Shown piece by piece: positions 13,339 to 20,956 of a stretch of 20,956 bases of DNA (positions are counted from its first letter, which is position 1; each line of letters opens with the position of its first letter). The DNA comes from CAZXEU01 sp964639665. GTDB lineage: Bacteria; Bacteroidota; Rhodothermia; Rhodothermales; Bin80. A model generated the notes under the pieces. It saw only the letters and a list, made by a program, of their open reading frames with translations, was not told the DNA's origin and ran no database searches. The stretch is taken from assembly GCA_964639665.1 (NCBI GenBank), contig CAZXEU010000190.1:1-20956 (forward strand), read 5' to 3'. The translations under genes were made by a program, and so were the position numbers.

Positions 13339-16300
13339 ATGCCAGATTACCGGTTAGGGGCGCTGGTCCTGGTGTTGCTGAGCGCAGGGTGCGCGCAGCA
13401 GCAGCCCGCTCCGGGCTCGGCCGCCTACGAGGAGGTCGTGTCCGCTTTCTATTCGGGTACGGCCGCCATGGAGGTGGGTGAGGACCTTCGGGCAGAAGCG
13501 AGGCTGACGGTGGTAACCGACCGCGCGTCGGCAGAGCCGTCTGCCTGGGCAAACCTGGGGCTGATGGCGATGCGTCGGGGTGAATTCCCGGCAGCTGCGG
13601 CCCATCTCGCCAAGGCGAGGTCACTGGCAGCGGGCAGCGCGCCAATTCTGTATCTGTCCGGATTGCTGGAGCAGCTGGAAGGCCGTACGGCGGCCGCAGC
13701 GACTTTCATGAGGCAGGCGCTGGAAAGCGACTCTTCCTACATCAGGGCCGCGTATGTCCTGGCCACGGATCTTGAACCGGACAATCCGGAAACCTTCGCG
13801 CGGCTCGCATTCGCTGTGCCGGATAACCTGGTTGTACTGGTTGAGCAGGCGCGTCGAGCCGCCCTGGCAGGCAGCGCTGAGGACCTGTCGGATGCGACCG
13901 ACCGCCTTTCGATGCTGGCAGCGGCTTGGAACAGCGATGCAAAGGCCCAACTTGTTTCGGTGCTTGACGCGTCAGTCGCGGGAGATCTGGACGGGGCAGC
14001 CGTTCAGCTGGCCTTCTTGCGGAATGTGTTGCTGAGTGAGGAAGCCTTTCGGCAGGATCTCGGCAGGCTGCGAGCGTCTGTGGAAGTAATTGCAGATCCC
14101 GTGACCGAATTCCTGCGCCTGGAGAATCCTCGCTCCGCTCCCGCCCCTGCCGACGATTCGCTGGAGTTTTTCTCCCAGCATCTGATTCCCTCCGCCATGG
14201 ACTCCATGGCATGGATCGCAGCAGTCGCGCTTGGCAACGAGGCGCTACCCGCCGTGTTTTTTACCGATGGGCGCGCGCTGCGAACGCTTCGCGACGAGTC
14301 GTGGCCATTCCCCGGCCCCGACGTGCCGGGTCCGCACGCCATCGCAGCGCTGGACTACGACTATGATTTCCGGACGGATCTGGTGATGGCGGGTCCCGGC
14401 GGCCTTCGTCTCCTTGCGCAGGACTCCACGGAGGCCTTCGCGGATGCAACTTCCTCACTCGGGCTGGGAGCCGCCATTGTGGACGCCGCCTATACCGGAG
14501 TCTGGGCCGCTGATCTCGACCTGGAGGGGGACATCGATCTCGTACTTGCTCTGGAAAGCGCAGGTGTCCGTGCGCTTCGCAACAACGGTGACGGCACGTT
14601 TGCCGAACTGGATCTTTTTTCTGACATACCCGCTCCGCGCAATCTTGTCTGGGCAGACCTGGATTCTGACGGGGACCCGGACGCCGTTTTTCTGGACGAC
14701 GAAGGAAGACTGCACGCCCGGGAAAACCTGCGCCAGGGCAGATTCCGCGCCTGGGGGATGCAGCAGGATGCCAGTCCTGCGGCCGACATCGCGGCGACCG
14801 ACAGCAACAGTGACGGCGTCATAGACCTTCTGGTGCTTGCTGCAGACGGGAGCATAGCCCGGCTGACGCGCGTCGCCGAAGCGTGGCAAACCGAGGAGCT
14901 TGCCGCCGGGACCGGGGAAACAGACAATGGATCCCGGCTTCTGCGCGCCGATCTGGACAACAATGGCGGGTTTGATCTCCTGGTGGCGGGTCCCGAGAGT
15001 GCCCGCATCTGGCTGCAACAGGACGACTACACGTATTCGCTCCTGCCAACCACAATTGATGCGCGGGTGTTTTCACTGGCTTCTATCCGGCAAGCCGGCC
15101 GCCTGGACCTGGTAGGTCTCGACCAGGAGGGCCGGCCGATTCTGATGGCCATCCTGTCTTCGAAAAACTACCACTGGAAACAGGTTCGGCCGCGTGCCGC
15201 GCAGGCCGTCGGCGACCAGCGCATCAACTCCTTCGGCATCGGCGGCGAAGTGGAGCTAAGGGCCGGCAGCCTTTACCAGAAGCAGCCCATAACGGAGCCC
15301 TTGCTGCATTTCGGGCTGGGCGAGTATGCACTCGCTGATATTGCTAGGATTACGTGGCCTAACGGCTCGGTTCAGGCAGAGTTTGAACTCCTGTCTGACC
15401 ATGTGCTCTCCGCCCAGCAGCGTCTGAAGGGGTCTTGTCCGTGGCTCTTTACCTATGACGGTGAAGAAATGCAGTTCGTGACGGACTTTATCTGGCGCTC
15501 GCCCCTCGGGCTTCGGATCAATGCGCAGGAAACGGCGGGCATCATGACCACCGAGGACTGGGTCAAGATTCGGGGAGATCAGCTAAAGGCCCGCGATGGT
15601 CAGTATGATGTGCGCATCACGGCCGAATTGTGGGAGACGCACTTCTTCGATCACGTGAGCCTGCTGGTAGTGGATCATCCCCCGGATACGGAGGTGTTTG
15701 TGGATGAACGATTCGCCTTTCCGCCGCCCGAGCTGGCCGTACGGGTAACCGGCGCGCTGCGCCCCGTGGCCGCGGCGCGGGACGACTCGGGCAGGGATGT
15801 CTCCGAGGTCGTGCGGGAAAGGGACGAGCAGTACCTCGACTACTTCGGAAGAGGCCGGTATCAGGGCATCACGAGGGATCACTTCGTCGAGATCATACTC
15901 GACGAAGACGTGCCGGAGGCTTCCTGGCTGGTGGCCGCCGGTTGGATCAGGCCGACCGACAGCTCCATCAATGTAGCCATTAGCCACGGTACGCAGCCGC
16001 CTCCCCGAGGACTGAGACTGGAAGTGGAGCAGTCAGACGGCAGCTGGATGGTAGCACACACCGACCTCGGCTTTCCCTCGGGCAAGAGCAAGACCGTGCT
16101 GATAGACCTGGAAGGCATTCCGTTCGCCGAGGGCCGCCGTCGGCTGCGGCTCCACACGAATCTGGAAATCTACTGGGACATGCTCGCCCACGCGGAAAAG
16201 ATGTCACCGGACCTTGCCGAGGTGCGTCGGCTGAGCGCGGCGTCGGCAGACCTCCGATTCCGTGGATTCTCCATAGTACACGAGGCGAATCGGTCCTCAC

Positions 16301-16734
16301 CTGAGCTGCCGGCGTACCAGGATCTGGCGGGTACTGCGCAGATCTGGCGGGATCTCGTCGGATACTACACCCGGTTCGGGGACGTGCGTCCGCTCTTGAC
16401 GGAGGTAGACGACCGTTACGTAATCATGAATGCCGGCGACGAAATGCAGCTGCTGTTTGATGCGCTACCCCAGCCGGCGGATTCCTGGGTGAGGGATTTT
16501 GTACTGATCGGAGACGGCTGGGTAAAGGACGGCGATTACAACACCACGTTCTCCAAGACCGTGCGGCCACTGCCCGCACATGATGATCCGCTGTATGACC
16601 AGCCTCCCGGGAGCCTGTCAGACGATCCCGTATATCGACGACATCATGCTGACTGGCAAGAGTACCACACCAGATTTGTGACTCCCGAGCGATTTTCGCG
16701 GGGGATGTACTTGCCGAGGTCTACTAGTCGCTGA
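13339..16734 (+). CDS. Giant TPR-VCBS-ASPIC/UnbV lipoprotein (CRTAC1-like)
   Basis: A 1131-residue predicted lipoprotein (LSAGC lipobox at residues 14-18). Regions in order: a helical TPR-like part (about 30-160, e.g. ANLGLMAMRRGEFPAAAAHL); a second helical part (about 160-310); five VCBS/FG-GAP-type repeats at about 337, 389, 438, 487 and 536, spaced about 50 residues, with DxDxDG-like calcium loops (DLDSDGDPDAVF, TDSNSDGVIDLLV); then an ASPIC/UnbV domain (about 620-680) with SFGIGGEVELRAG and ITWPNGSVQ. The last roughly 430 residues (from about 699, CPWLFTYDGEEMQFVTDF) are rich in Trp, Tyr and Asp and match no domain I can name. It is likely a cell-surface or periplasmic protein, perhaps binding ligand or a carbohydrate. 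It is divergent from the small-peptide/DJ-1 unit, and its 3' end overlaps the converging tonB gene by 11 bp. Confidence 0.9.
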   Translation: MPDYRLGALVLVLLSAGCAQQQPAPGSAAYEEVVSAFYSGTAAMEVGEDLRAEARLTVVTDRASAEPSAWANLGLMAMRRGEFPAAAAHLAKARSLAAGSAPILYLSGLLEQLEGRTAAAATFMRQALESDSSYIRAAYVLATDLEPDNPETFARLAFAVPDNLVVLVEQARRAALAGSAEDLSDATDRLSMLAAAWNSDAKAQLVSVLDASVAGDLDGAAVQLAFLRNVLLSEEAFRQDLGRLRASVEVIADPVTEFLRLENPRSAPAPADDSLEFFSQHLIPSAMDSMAWIAAVALGNEALPAVFFTDGRALRTLRDESWPFPGPDVPGPHAIAALDYDYDFRTDLVMAGPGGLRLLAQDSTEAFADATSSLGLGAAIVDAAYTGVWAADLDLEGDIDLVLALESAGVRALRNNGDGTFAELDLFSDIPAPRNLVWADLDSDGDPDAVFLDDEGRLHARENLRQGRFRAWGMQQDASPAADIAATDSNSDGVIDLLVLAADGSIARLTRVAEAWQTEELAAGTGETDNGSRLLRADLDNNGGFDLLVAGPESARIWLQQDDYTYSLLPTTIDARVFSLASIRQAGRLDLVGLDQEGRPILMAILSSKNYHWKQVRPRAAQAVGDQRINSFGIGGEVELRAGSLYQKQPITEPLLHFGLGEYALADIARITWPNGSVQAEFELLSDHVLSAQQRLKGSCPWLFTYDGEEMQFVTDFIWRSPLGLRINAQETAGIMTTEDWVKIRGDQLKARDGQYDVRITAELWETHFFDHVSLLVVDHPPDTEVFVDERFAFPPPELAVRVTGALRPVAAARDDSGRDVSEVVRERDEQYLDYFGRGRYQGITRDHFVEIILDEDVPEASWLVAAGWIRPTDSSINVAISHGTQPPPRGLRLEVEQSDGSWMVAHTDLGFPSGKSKTVLIDLEGIPFAEGRRRLRLHTNLEIYWDMLAHAEKMSPDLAEVRRLSAASADLRFRGFSIVHEANRSSPELPAYQDLAGTAQIWRDLVGYYTRFGDVRPLLTEVDDRYVIMNAGDEMQLLFDALPQPADSWVRDFVLIGDGWVKDGDYNTTFSKTVRPLPAHDDPLYDQPPGSLSDDPVYRRHHADWQEYHTRFVTPERFSRGMYLPRSTSR

Positions 16735-17506
16735 GCGCGAATCGCACGGGTAGGGCCATGTAGACGAGAACCGGCGCGCCGCGCTGGCGCCCTGGCGTAA
16801 ACCGCTGCTTGAGCACGGCGTCCAGTGCTGCCTGATCCAGCAGATCGTGGGCCGACCGGAGAACTGTAGCATCTGACGGAGTGCCGTCCCGGTTCACCAG
16901 TACGCGTATGACAGAAGTACCCTCGATCCCTGCACGCCTTGCCAGCAGCGGATATTCGAGGTCCGCCGACAGTGCCGACAATCCTCCAACAATGGTGGGC
17001 ATCTCCTCGACAATAATAAATATCTCGTCCTCTGGACCTTCATCTTCCGGTTGCTCCAATGCCGGTGGCGGTGGCAGTGGCGCGCCGATACCGATGTCGA
17101 GCGCCGCGTCAAAAGTCAGGTCATCCTCTTCAAGGACTTCGTCGTTCGGTACTTCTACCGGAATCGGCGGTCGCGGCGGCGGCGGCGGTTTGATATCCTG
17201 CCTGGTCTGTATGATCTCCTGGACGGTGACAAGCTCCTGCGTCGGCAATTCGAATCCTTTCCTGTCTCCGGGATGGATGTTCAGATTGAAGGCTGCGACC
17301 ACAGTCAGCAGCGCGAGCGCCAGACCGGCCTGAAAGGTCACGGCATACTTGCCTCTCTGCGCCCGGAAGCGGCGGGCACGCTCGGAAAAACGAGCACTGA
17401 GAGTCTCCGGAGTTATAGTGGCCCCGTCCGGAATTCTCCTTTCACGGAAACGATAAGCTGATGAGTGGCTCGGCAGAAATCGGCCGATGAGGAATCTCCT
17501 TGCCAT
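16724..17506 (-). CDS. tonB: TonB-family energy transducer
   Basis: A 260-residue inner-membrane protein that couples the proton motive force to outer-membrane TonB-dependent receptors. It has a basic N-terminus, a TM helix (about residues 57-75, FQAGLALALLTVVAAF), a Pro-rich periplasmic spacer (PPPPPRPPIPVEVP), a long acidic spacer, and the TonB C-terminal domain in the last 85 residues, with EYPLLARRAGIEGTSVIRVLVNRDG and LKQRFTPGRQRGAPV. The ATG at 17506 was chosen because AGGAA lies just upstream and the 84 upstream residues in the open frame (to 17758) look non-coding; no other in-frame ATG occurs before the TM helix. It is a single-gene unit: no exbB, exbD or receptor gene is visible here. 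Its stop overlaps the convergent lipoprotein gene. Confidence 0.9.
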   Translation of the reverse strand: MARRFLIGRFLPSHSSAYRFRERRIPDGATITPETLSARFSERARRFRAQRGKYAVTFQAGLALALLTVVAAFNLNIHPGDRKGFELPTQELVTVQEIIQTRQDIKPPPPPRPPIPVEVPNDEVLEEDDLTFDAALDIGIGAPLPPPPALEQPEDEGPEDEIFIIVEEMPTIVGGLSALSADLEYPLLARRAGIEGTSVIRVLVNRDGTPSDATVLRSAHDLLDQAALDAVLKQRFTPGRQRGAPVLVYMALPVRFALSD

Positions 17507-17767
17507 GGTTCCTGAATGCGATTGAGTTCCCTGGTCCTGGTGTTCATTACGTAAGAATCCCGATCCGGGATACAGTGAGGAGGTTTTTCCTGCCGGAATG
17601 ACGGGCACGCACCCCGATATGGGCTCACAACACGCGGAAAAGCGGTTCCGGCAACGCGCGCAAATTCGCCGGGCATGGCGGCGGCCCGTAGCCACGCTAC
17701 ATCCGTCCGAGGCGGCAGGTGCCAGCCGGGCAGCGCTGGCGAACAATTGCCCCGGCACTCGGGTGCA

Positions 17768-18445
17768 ATGACGGCCATGCGCAAGGCCTTATTTCTGCTG
17801 CTCATTCTTGCCTGGCCATCCGCCGGTCAGGCTCAGGACTACTCCTTCCGGATAGCCCGTCTCAAGTATGGCGGCGGCGGGGACTGGTACAGCGACGAAC
17901 GTTCCCTGCCGGAGCTTCTCGCGTATGCGCGGCGGCAGACGCTCCTCGATGTGGCTCCGGAGGCTGACATAGTTGAGCCCGCCAGCGACAAGCTCTACAC
18001 GTATCCGTACCTGTACTTGACAGGGCACGGGAATGTACTGTTTACCGAGGACGAGGCGCAAAGTCTGCGCCGCTATCTCGACAACGGCGGTTTTCTGCAC
18101 ATAGACGACAACTACGGCCTTGATCCTGCCATCCGGCGTGAAATGAAGAAGGTCTTTCCGGAGCAGTCTTTCCTGGAGCTGGCGTTTTCCCACCCGATCT
18201 TCCACGCCCATTTTTCCTTTCCGGACGGCCTGCCGAAGGTGCATGAACACGATGGAGGTCCCAGTCAGGGCTTCGGGCTCTTCGACAGGAGCGGCCGCCT
18301 GTGCGTGTTTTATTCGTACGAAAGCGATCTGGGAGACGGTTGGGAGCCGGAGGAAGTCCATGACAATCCTCCCGAAGTCCGTGAACGGGCCCTGCAAATG
18401 GGCGTCAATATTCTGGTTTACGCGATGCTGCTACCGCATTCGTAG
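17768..18445 (+). CDS. DUF4159-domain exported protein
   Basis: A protein of 225 residues with a signal peptide (about residues 1-23, ending SAGQAQD) and a DUF4159 domain filling the rest. The domain has FRIARLKYGGGGDWYSDERSLPELLAYARRQT, then LYTYPYLYLTGHGNVLFTEDE, then LRRYLDNGGFLHIDDNYG, a glutamine-amidotransferase-like arrangement, and HPIFHAHFSFPDGLPKVHEHDG near the C-terminal side. DUF4159 proteins are widespread in Bacteroidota and Planctomycetes; their function is unknown. The ATG at 17768 was taken; a second at 17777 would begin MRKALFLLL and is equally plausible. It is divergent from tonB and is followed after 23 bp by glyA, so the two may be co-transcribed. Confidence 0.88.
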   Translation: MTAMRKALFLLLILAWPSAGQAQDYSFRIARLKYGGGGDWYSDERSLPELLAYARRQTLLDVAPEADIVEPASDKLYTYPYLYLTGHGNVLFTEDEAQSLRRYLDNGGFLHIDDNYGLDPAIRREMKKVFPEQSFLELAFSHPIFHAHFSFPDGLPKVHEHDGGPSQGFGLFDRSGRLCVFYSYESDLGDGWEPEEVHDNPPEVRERALQMGVNILVYAMLLPHS

Positions 18446-18468
18446 CGGCACGCTCAATCATCACGATC

Positions 18469-19803
18469 ATGCGAGCATTGCGTCAAAGTGACCCGGCCAT
18501 CTTTGCTGCAATCCGGCAGGAAGTTGTCCGGCAGAACGACGGCCTCGAACTCATCGCATCCGAGAATTTTGTGTCGGAAGCCGTAATGCAGGCCGTGGGA
18601 TCGGTACTGACCAACAAGTACGCGGAAGGCCTGCCCGGCAGGCGGTATTACGGCGGCTGCGAATATGTGGATGTCGCGGAAGATATCGCGCGACAGCGTG
18701 CCCGTGACCTGTTCGGGTGTGACTGGGTCAACGTGCAGCCTCATTCCGGAGCCACGGCCAACGCAGCTGTGTACCTGACATTGCTGAAGCCCGGCGACAC
18801 ATTTCTTGGACTGGATCTGGCGCACGGCGGCCACCTGACCCACGGGAGCCCCGTCAATTTTTCGGGCATGCTATATCGGGCGACCTACTATGGCGTCGAG
18901 CGCGACGGCCGTATCGACATGGATCGGGTGAGGGACCGTGCTCTGGCGGAGAAGCCGCGGATGATTTCGATCGGTGCAAGCGCGTACTCGCGCGACTTTG
19001 ATTACGCTGCGTTTCGGTCTATTGCCGACGAAGCGGGGGCGCTCCTCTGGATGGACATGGCACATCCCGCCGGACTGATCGCGGCGGGAGTGCTGGAAGA
19101 TCCGCTCCCGCATGCACACGTGGTGAGCACGACAACCCACAAGACGCTGCGCGGGCCCAGAGGGGGCATGCTGCTTATTGGCAGGGACTTCGAGAATCCC
19201 TTTGGCAAGGTGGCTCCCAAGAGCGGCCGTACCCGGCGCATGGGCGAATTGCTTGATTCGGCTGTTTTTCCGGGCACGCAAGGCGGGCCCCTGATGCATG
19301 TCATTGCCGCCAAGGCAGTCGCCTTTGCGGAGGCTTTACGGCCCGAATTCAAGACGTACTGCTACCAGGTACGGGACAATGCCAGGGCGCTGGCGGCCGA
19401 ATTCCAGGCCCGTGGCTACGATGTGGTCTCGGGCGGCACGGACAATCACCTGATGCTGATTGACCTCAGGAACAGAAACATGACCGGGAAGACGGCAGAG
19501 CATGTGCTGCAGGCAGCGGGCATTACGGTAAACAAGAACATGGTTCCCTTTGATGACAAGAGCCCATTTGTTACCAGCGGGATTCGCCTGGGTACAGCTG
19601 CCATGACCACGAGGGGCCTGGATGAAGACGCCTTCAGGTACGTGGCGGATCTCATGGACCGCGTTTTGTCAAGGCCGGAAGCCGAATCCGTGCGCCAGAG
19701 CGTCAGGCAGGATGTCCGGGCTCTCTGCGCCGACTACCCGCTTTACACCAACGACGAGGCGCTGGCAGCATCCGTGCAGGACAACGAACCGGCGATGGGG
19801 TAG
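18469..19803 (+). CDS. glyA: Serine hydroxymethyltransferase
   Basis: A 444-residue cytosolic PLP enzyme that interconverts serine and glycine with tetrahydrofolate, supplying one-carbon units. All family landmarks are present: LELIASENFVSEAV (27-40), NKYAEGLPGRRYYGG (49-63), VNVQPHSGATAN (87-98), GASAYSRDFDY (169-179), MDMAHPAGLIAAG (195-207), the PLP lysine Lys225 in VVSTTTHKTLRGPRGG, and GTQGGPLMHVIAAKAVAF. It is slightly longer than E. coli GlyA (417 residues), mainly at the C-terminus. The first ATG after the DUF4159 gene (23-bp gap) was used; the usual N-terminus agrees. No strong Shine-Dalgarno sequence is seen. Confidence 0.98.
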   Translation: MRALRQSDPAIFAAIRQEVVRQNDGLELIASENFVSEAVMQAVGSVLTNKYAEGLPGRRYYGGCEYVDVAEDIARQRARDLFGCDWVNVQPHSGATANAAVYLTLLKPGDTFLGLDLAHGGHLTHGSPVNFSGMLYRATYYGVERDGRIDMDRVRDRALAEKPRMISIGASAYSRDFDYAAFRSIADEAGALLWMDMAHPAGLIAAGVLEDPLPHAHVVSTTTHKTLRGPRGGMLLIGRDFENPFGKVAPKSGRTRRMGELLDSAVFPGTQGGPLMHVIAAKAVAFAEALRPEFKTYCYQVRDNARALAAEFQARGYDVVSGGTDNHLMLIDLRNRNMTGKTAEHVLQAAGITVNKNMVPFDDKSPFVTSGIRLGTAAMTTRGLDEDAFRYVADLMDRVLSRPEAESVRQSVRQDVRALCADYPLYTNDEALAASVQDNEPAMG

Positions 19804-19855
19804 GTCGTAGTAGTGCGTGGTTGCGCTGCGGGGTCATGCGATGTTCACGACCGGG

Positions 19856-19877
19856 GCAGCTTGCGCTCCGGAGCTGC
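19856..19877. repeat. Hairpin-forming inverted repeat between glyA and tatC
   Basis: GCAGCT (19856-19861) and AGCTGC (19872-19877) form a perfect 6-bp stem with a 10-base loop in the 115-bp gap between glyA and tatC. No T-run follows. It may be a weak terminator, an mRNA-processing element, or chance. Confidence 0.25.
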
Positions 19878-19918
19878 ATTGACGAGAATCGCCCCCTGCA
19901 CTTACAGGTGTTACGCAC

Positions 19919-20797
19919 ATGAAGCCGTTGCTCAGCTGGGCCGGCAAGCGCAAGCAGCTGCCGGCCCCGGACGAAGACGAGTCGCTGCCCAGCGACAGCG
20001 AAATGTCCTTCCTGGAGCACCTGGAGGATCTTCGCTGGACTCTGCTCAAGGGGATCGGTGCCATCTTTGTGGCGACGATCGTTGCCGTCATATTCAGGGA
20101 CTGGATTTCCGACGAGATTCTGCTGGGTCCGGCACAGGAGGATTTCTTCATGTACCGGGTATTTGGCCTGGAGGCCAACAGCCTGCTTCTGCAGAATCGA
20201 ACATTGACGGGGCAATTCTTCGCGCTCGTGGGGATCATCGTCTCCGTAGGCGTCGTGCTCGGCTTTCCGGTGTTCATGTATTTCCTGTGGAAGTTCGTGG
20301 AGCCGGGCCTGTATCCCCGGGAAAAGGCCAGCCTGAGGTTCGCCGCCATCTTTGCCACGGTTTTCTTTCTGATTGGCGTGGCATTCGGATACCTGGTGAT
20401 AACGCCTATTGCCCTCCAGTTTTTCAATTCGTTCACGATTACGGACCAGATCGTCAACGACTTTGACGTTACGCGCTACTTCAGCATGCTGACGTGGTGG
20501 GCTGTCGGAGCCGGAATTCTGTTTGAGCTGCCGGTCGTGGTGTATTTCCTGGCAAAGCTGGGCATTGCGACGCCGGAGCGGCTGAGGAATTCACGCAAGT
20601 TTGCCCTGCCGGGAGTGCTTATTGCCGGCGCCTTGCTGACGCCGCCGGATCCGGTGTCGCAAATTCTTGTTGCCGCCCCCCTATTCCTGCTCTATGAGGG
20701 ATCCATACTGGTCGCCCGCATAGCGGAAAAAAGGCGCCAGGCGGCGCTGAGAAAGGCCTGGGGTGACGATGAAGAGGAAGCCGGGTCATCACCCTGA
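19919..20797 (+). CDS. tatC: Sec-independent protein translocase TatC
   Basis: A 292-residue inner-membrane protein that binds twin-arginine signal peptides of folded substrates. It contains MSFLEHLEDLRWTL (29-42), the family-defining N-terminal segment, then six expected TM helices, FPVFMYFLWKFVEPGLYPREKAS (about 116-138), FGYLVITPIALQFF, and the C-terminal GALLTPPDPVSQ. Before the conserved start there is an extra segment of about 28 residues (MKPLLSWAGKRKQLPAPDEDES...), basic then acidic. An internal ATG at 20003 gives the usual N-terminus, but the ATG at 19919 has AGGTG about 9 bases upstream. The acidic C-terminal tail is typical. No tatA/tatB gene is visible in the window. It follows glyA after 115 bp. 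Confidence 0.97.
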   Translation: MKPLLSWAGKRKQLPAPDEDESLPSDSEMSFLEHLEDLRWTLLKGIGAIFVATIVAVIFRDWISDEILLGPAQEDFFMYRVFGLEANSLLLQNRTLTGQFFALVGIIVSVGVVLGFPVFMYFLWKFVEPGLYPREKASLRFAAIFATVFFLIGVAFGYLVITPIALQFFNSFTITDQIVNDFDVTRYFSMLTWWAVGAGILFELPVVVYFLAKLGIATPERLRNSRKFALPGVLIAGALLTPPDPVSQILVAAPLFLLYEGSILVARIAEKRRQAALRKAWGDDEEEAGSSP

Positions 20798-20887
20798 GCA
20801 GGGTTGGGGGACGCTAGCCTTGCGTGGGCAGCCGACGCTGCGGCCAGGCTGTGAAGGCCATCCGGAGGGAGCGTCCGGCAAGCCTTC

Positions 20888-20956
20888 CTATAGCCCCACC
20901 TGCCCCCATACCCAGGCCAGCGTCCGAACGCCGAGGCCGGCGCAGAAGAGCTTCAG
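20888..20956 (-). CDS. Possible 3' end of an unidentified minus-strand gene
   Basis: A 22-codon minus-strand frame is open to the right edge and ends in TAG at 20888-20890. It encodes a mildly hydrophobic stretch, LKLFCAGLGVRTLAW followed by VWGQVGL, with strong G/C preference at third codon positions (about 19 of 22). It would converge on tatC across a 90-bp gap. It is too short to identify, and another minus-strand frame is also open here (stop near 20814). Confidence 0.25.
   Translation of the reverse strand: MKLFCAGLGVRTLAWVWGQVGL

Noticed and set aside
13742..14212. Minus-strand open frames inside the giant lipoprotein gene
   Set aside because: The plus-strand frame is continuous for 1131 codons with recognisable domains; the opposite frames are Arg/Pro-rich shadows.
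17507..17758. 84-residue N-terminal extension of TonB
   Set aside because: Rich in Cys/Arg/Ser with no helix or signal character; the ATG at 17506 has a ribosome-binding site close upstream.
20862..20878. CCGGA/TCCGG hairpin downstream of tatC as a terminator
   Set aside because: Only a 5-bp stem, no T-run, and mismatches on both sides; not distinguishable from chance in GC-rich DNA.

Overview
The window is about 21 kb of moderately GC-rich, densely coded bacterial chromosome. No tRNA, rRNA, insertion sequence, phage gene or CRISPR array is visible. The content suggests a Gram-negative cell with an outer membrane: TonB, a MacA-type adaptor, LTxxQ-type periplasmic proteins and lipoproteins. 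Several genes carry a TAnnTTTG-like -7 box about 32-36 bp upstream of the start codon, which is the Bacteroidota promoter form. Together with the style of the SMC, TatC, DUF4159 and pyrophosphate-type phosphofructokinase proteins, this points to the Bacteroidota/Rhodothermota group. That placement is inference from memory of the families; no search was run.

Layout. (1) 2-1266: the C-terminal end of SMC (+) meets a RidA-family gene (-), the two stop codons sharing one CTAG. (2) 1545-6982, all on the minus strand and read right to left: an LTxxQ-type periplasmic protein, an Arg-rich secreted protein, an ECF sigma factor (TTG start), a one-TM protein in the anti-sigma position, a second LTxxQ-type protein, a MacA-like adaptor and a MacB-like permease. 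This looks like a self-regulated envelope-stress or export unit, but it has no ATPase gene. (3) 7120-8313: pyrophosphate-type phosphofructokinase (+). (4) 8565-10311: ammonium transporter plus a P-II protein with a non-canonical T-loop. (5) 10410-12254: NfeD-like protein plus flotillin-like protein, a membrane-microdomain pair. (6) 12310-13191 (-): an exported DJ-1/PfpI-like protein preceded by a previously unlisted 39-residue membrane peptide. (7) 13339-16734 (+): a very large lipoprotein with TPRs, VCBS/FG-GAP repeats, an ASPIC/UnbV domain and a roughly 430-residue C-terminal region I cannot assign. (8) 16724-17506 (-): TonB. (9) 17768-20797 (+): DUF4159 protein, serine hydroxymethyltransferase (glyA) and TatC. 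The right edge may hold the 3' end of another minus-strand gene.

Most genes are conserved housekeeping or accessory functions. The parts most worth a second look are the ECF/LTxxQ/MacA-MacB unit, whose exported proteins end in Arg-rich tails; the alternating-Asp segment in the NfeD-like protein; the 39-residue peptide; and the unassigned C-terminal half of the giant lipoprotein. I did not find a clear, wholly new system. No gene-free stretch exceeds 300 bases. The longest are 1267-1544, 8314-8564 and 17507-17767; I see only the promoter-like elements listed below in the first two, and nothing recognisable in the third.
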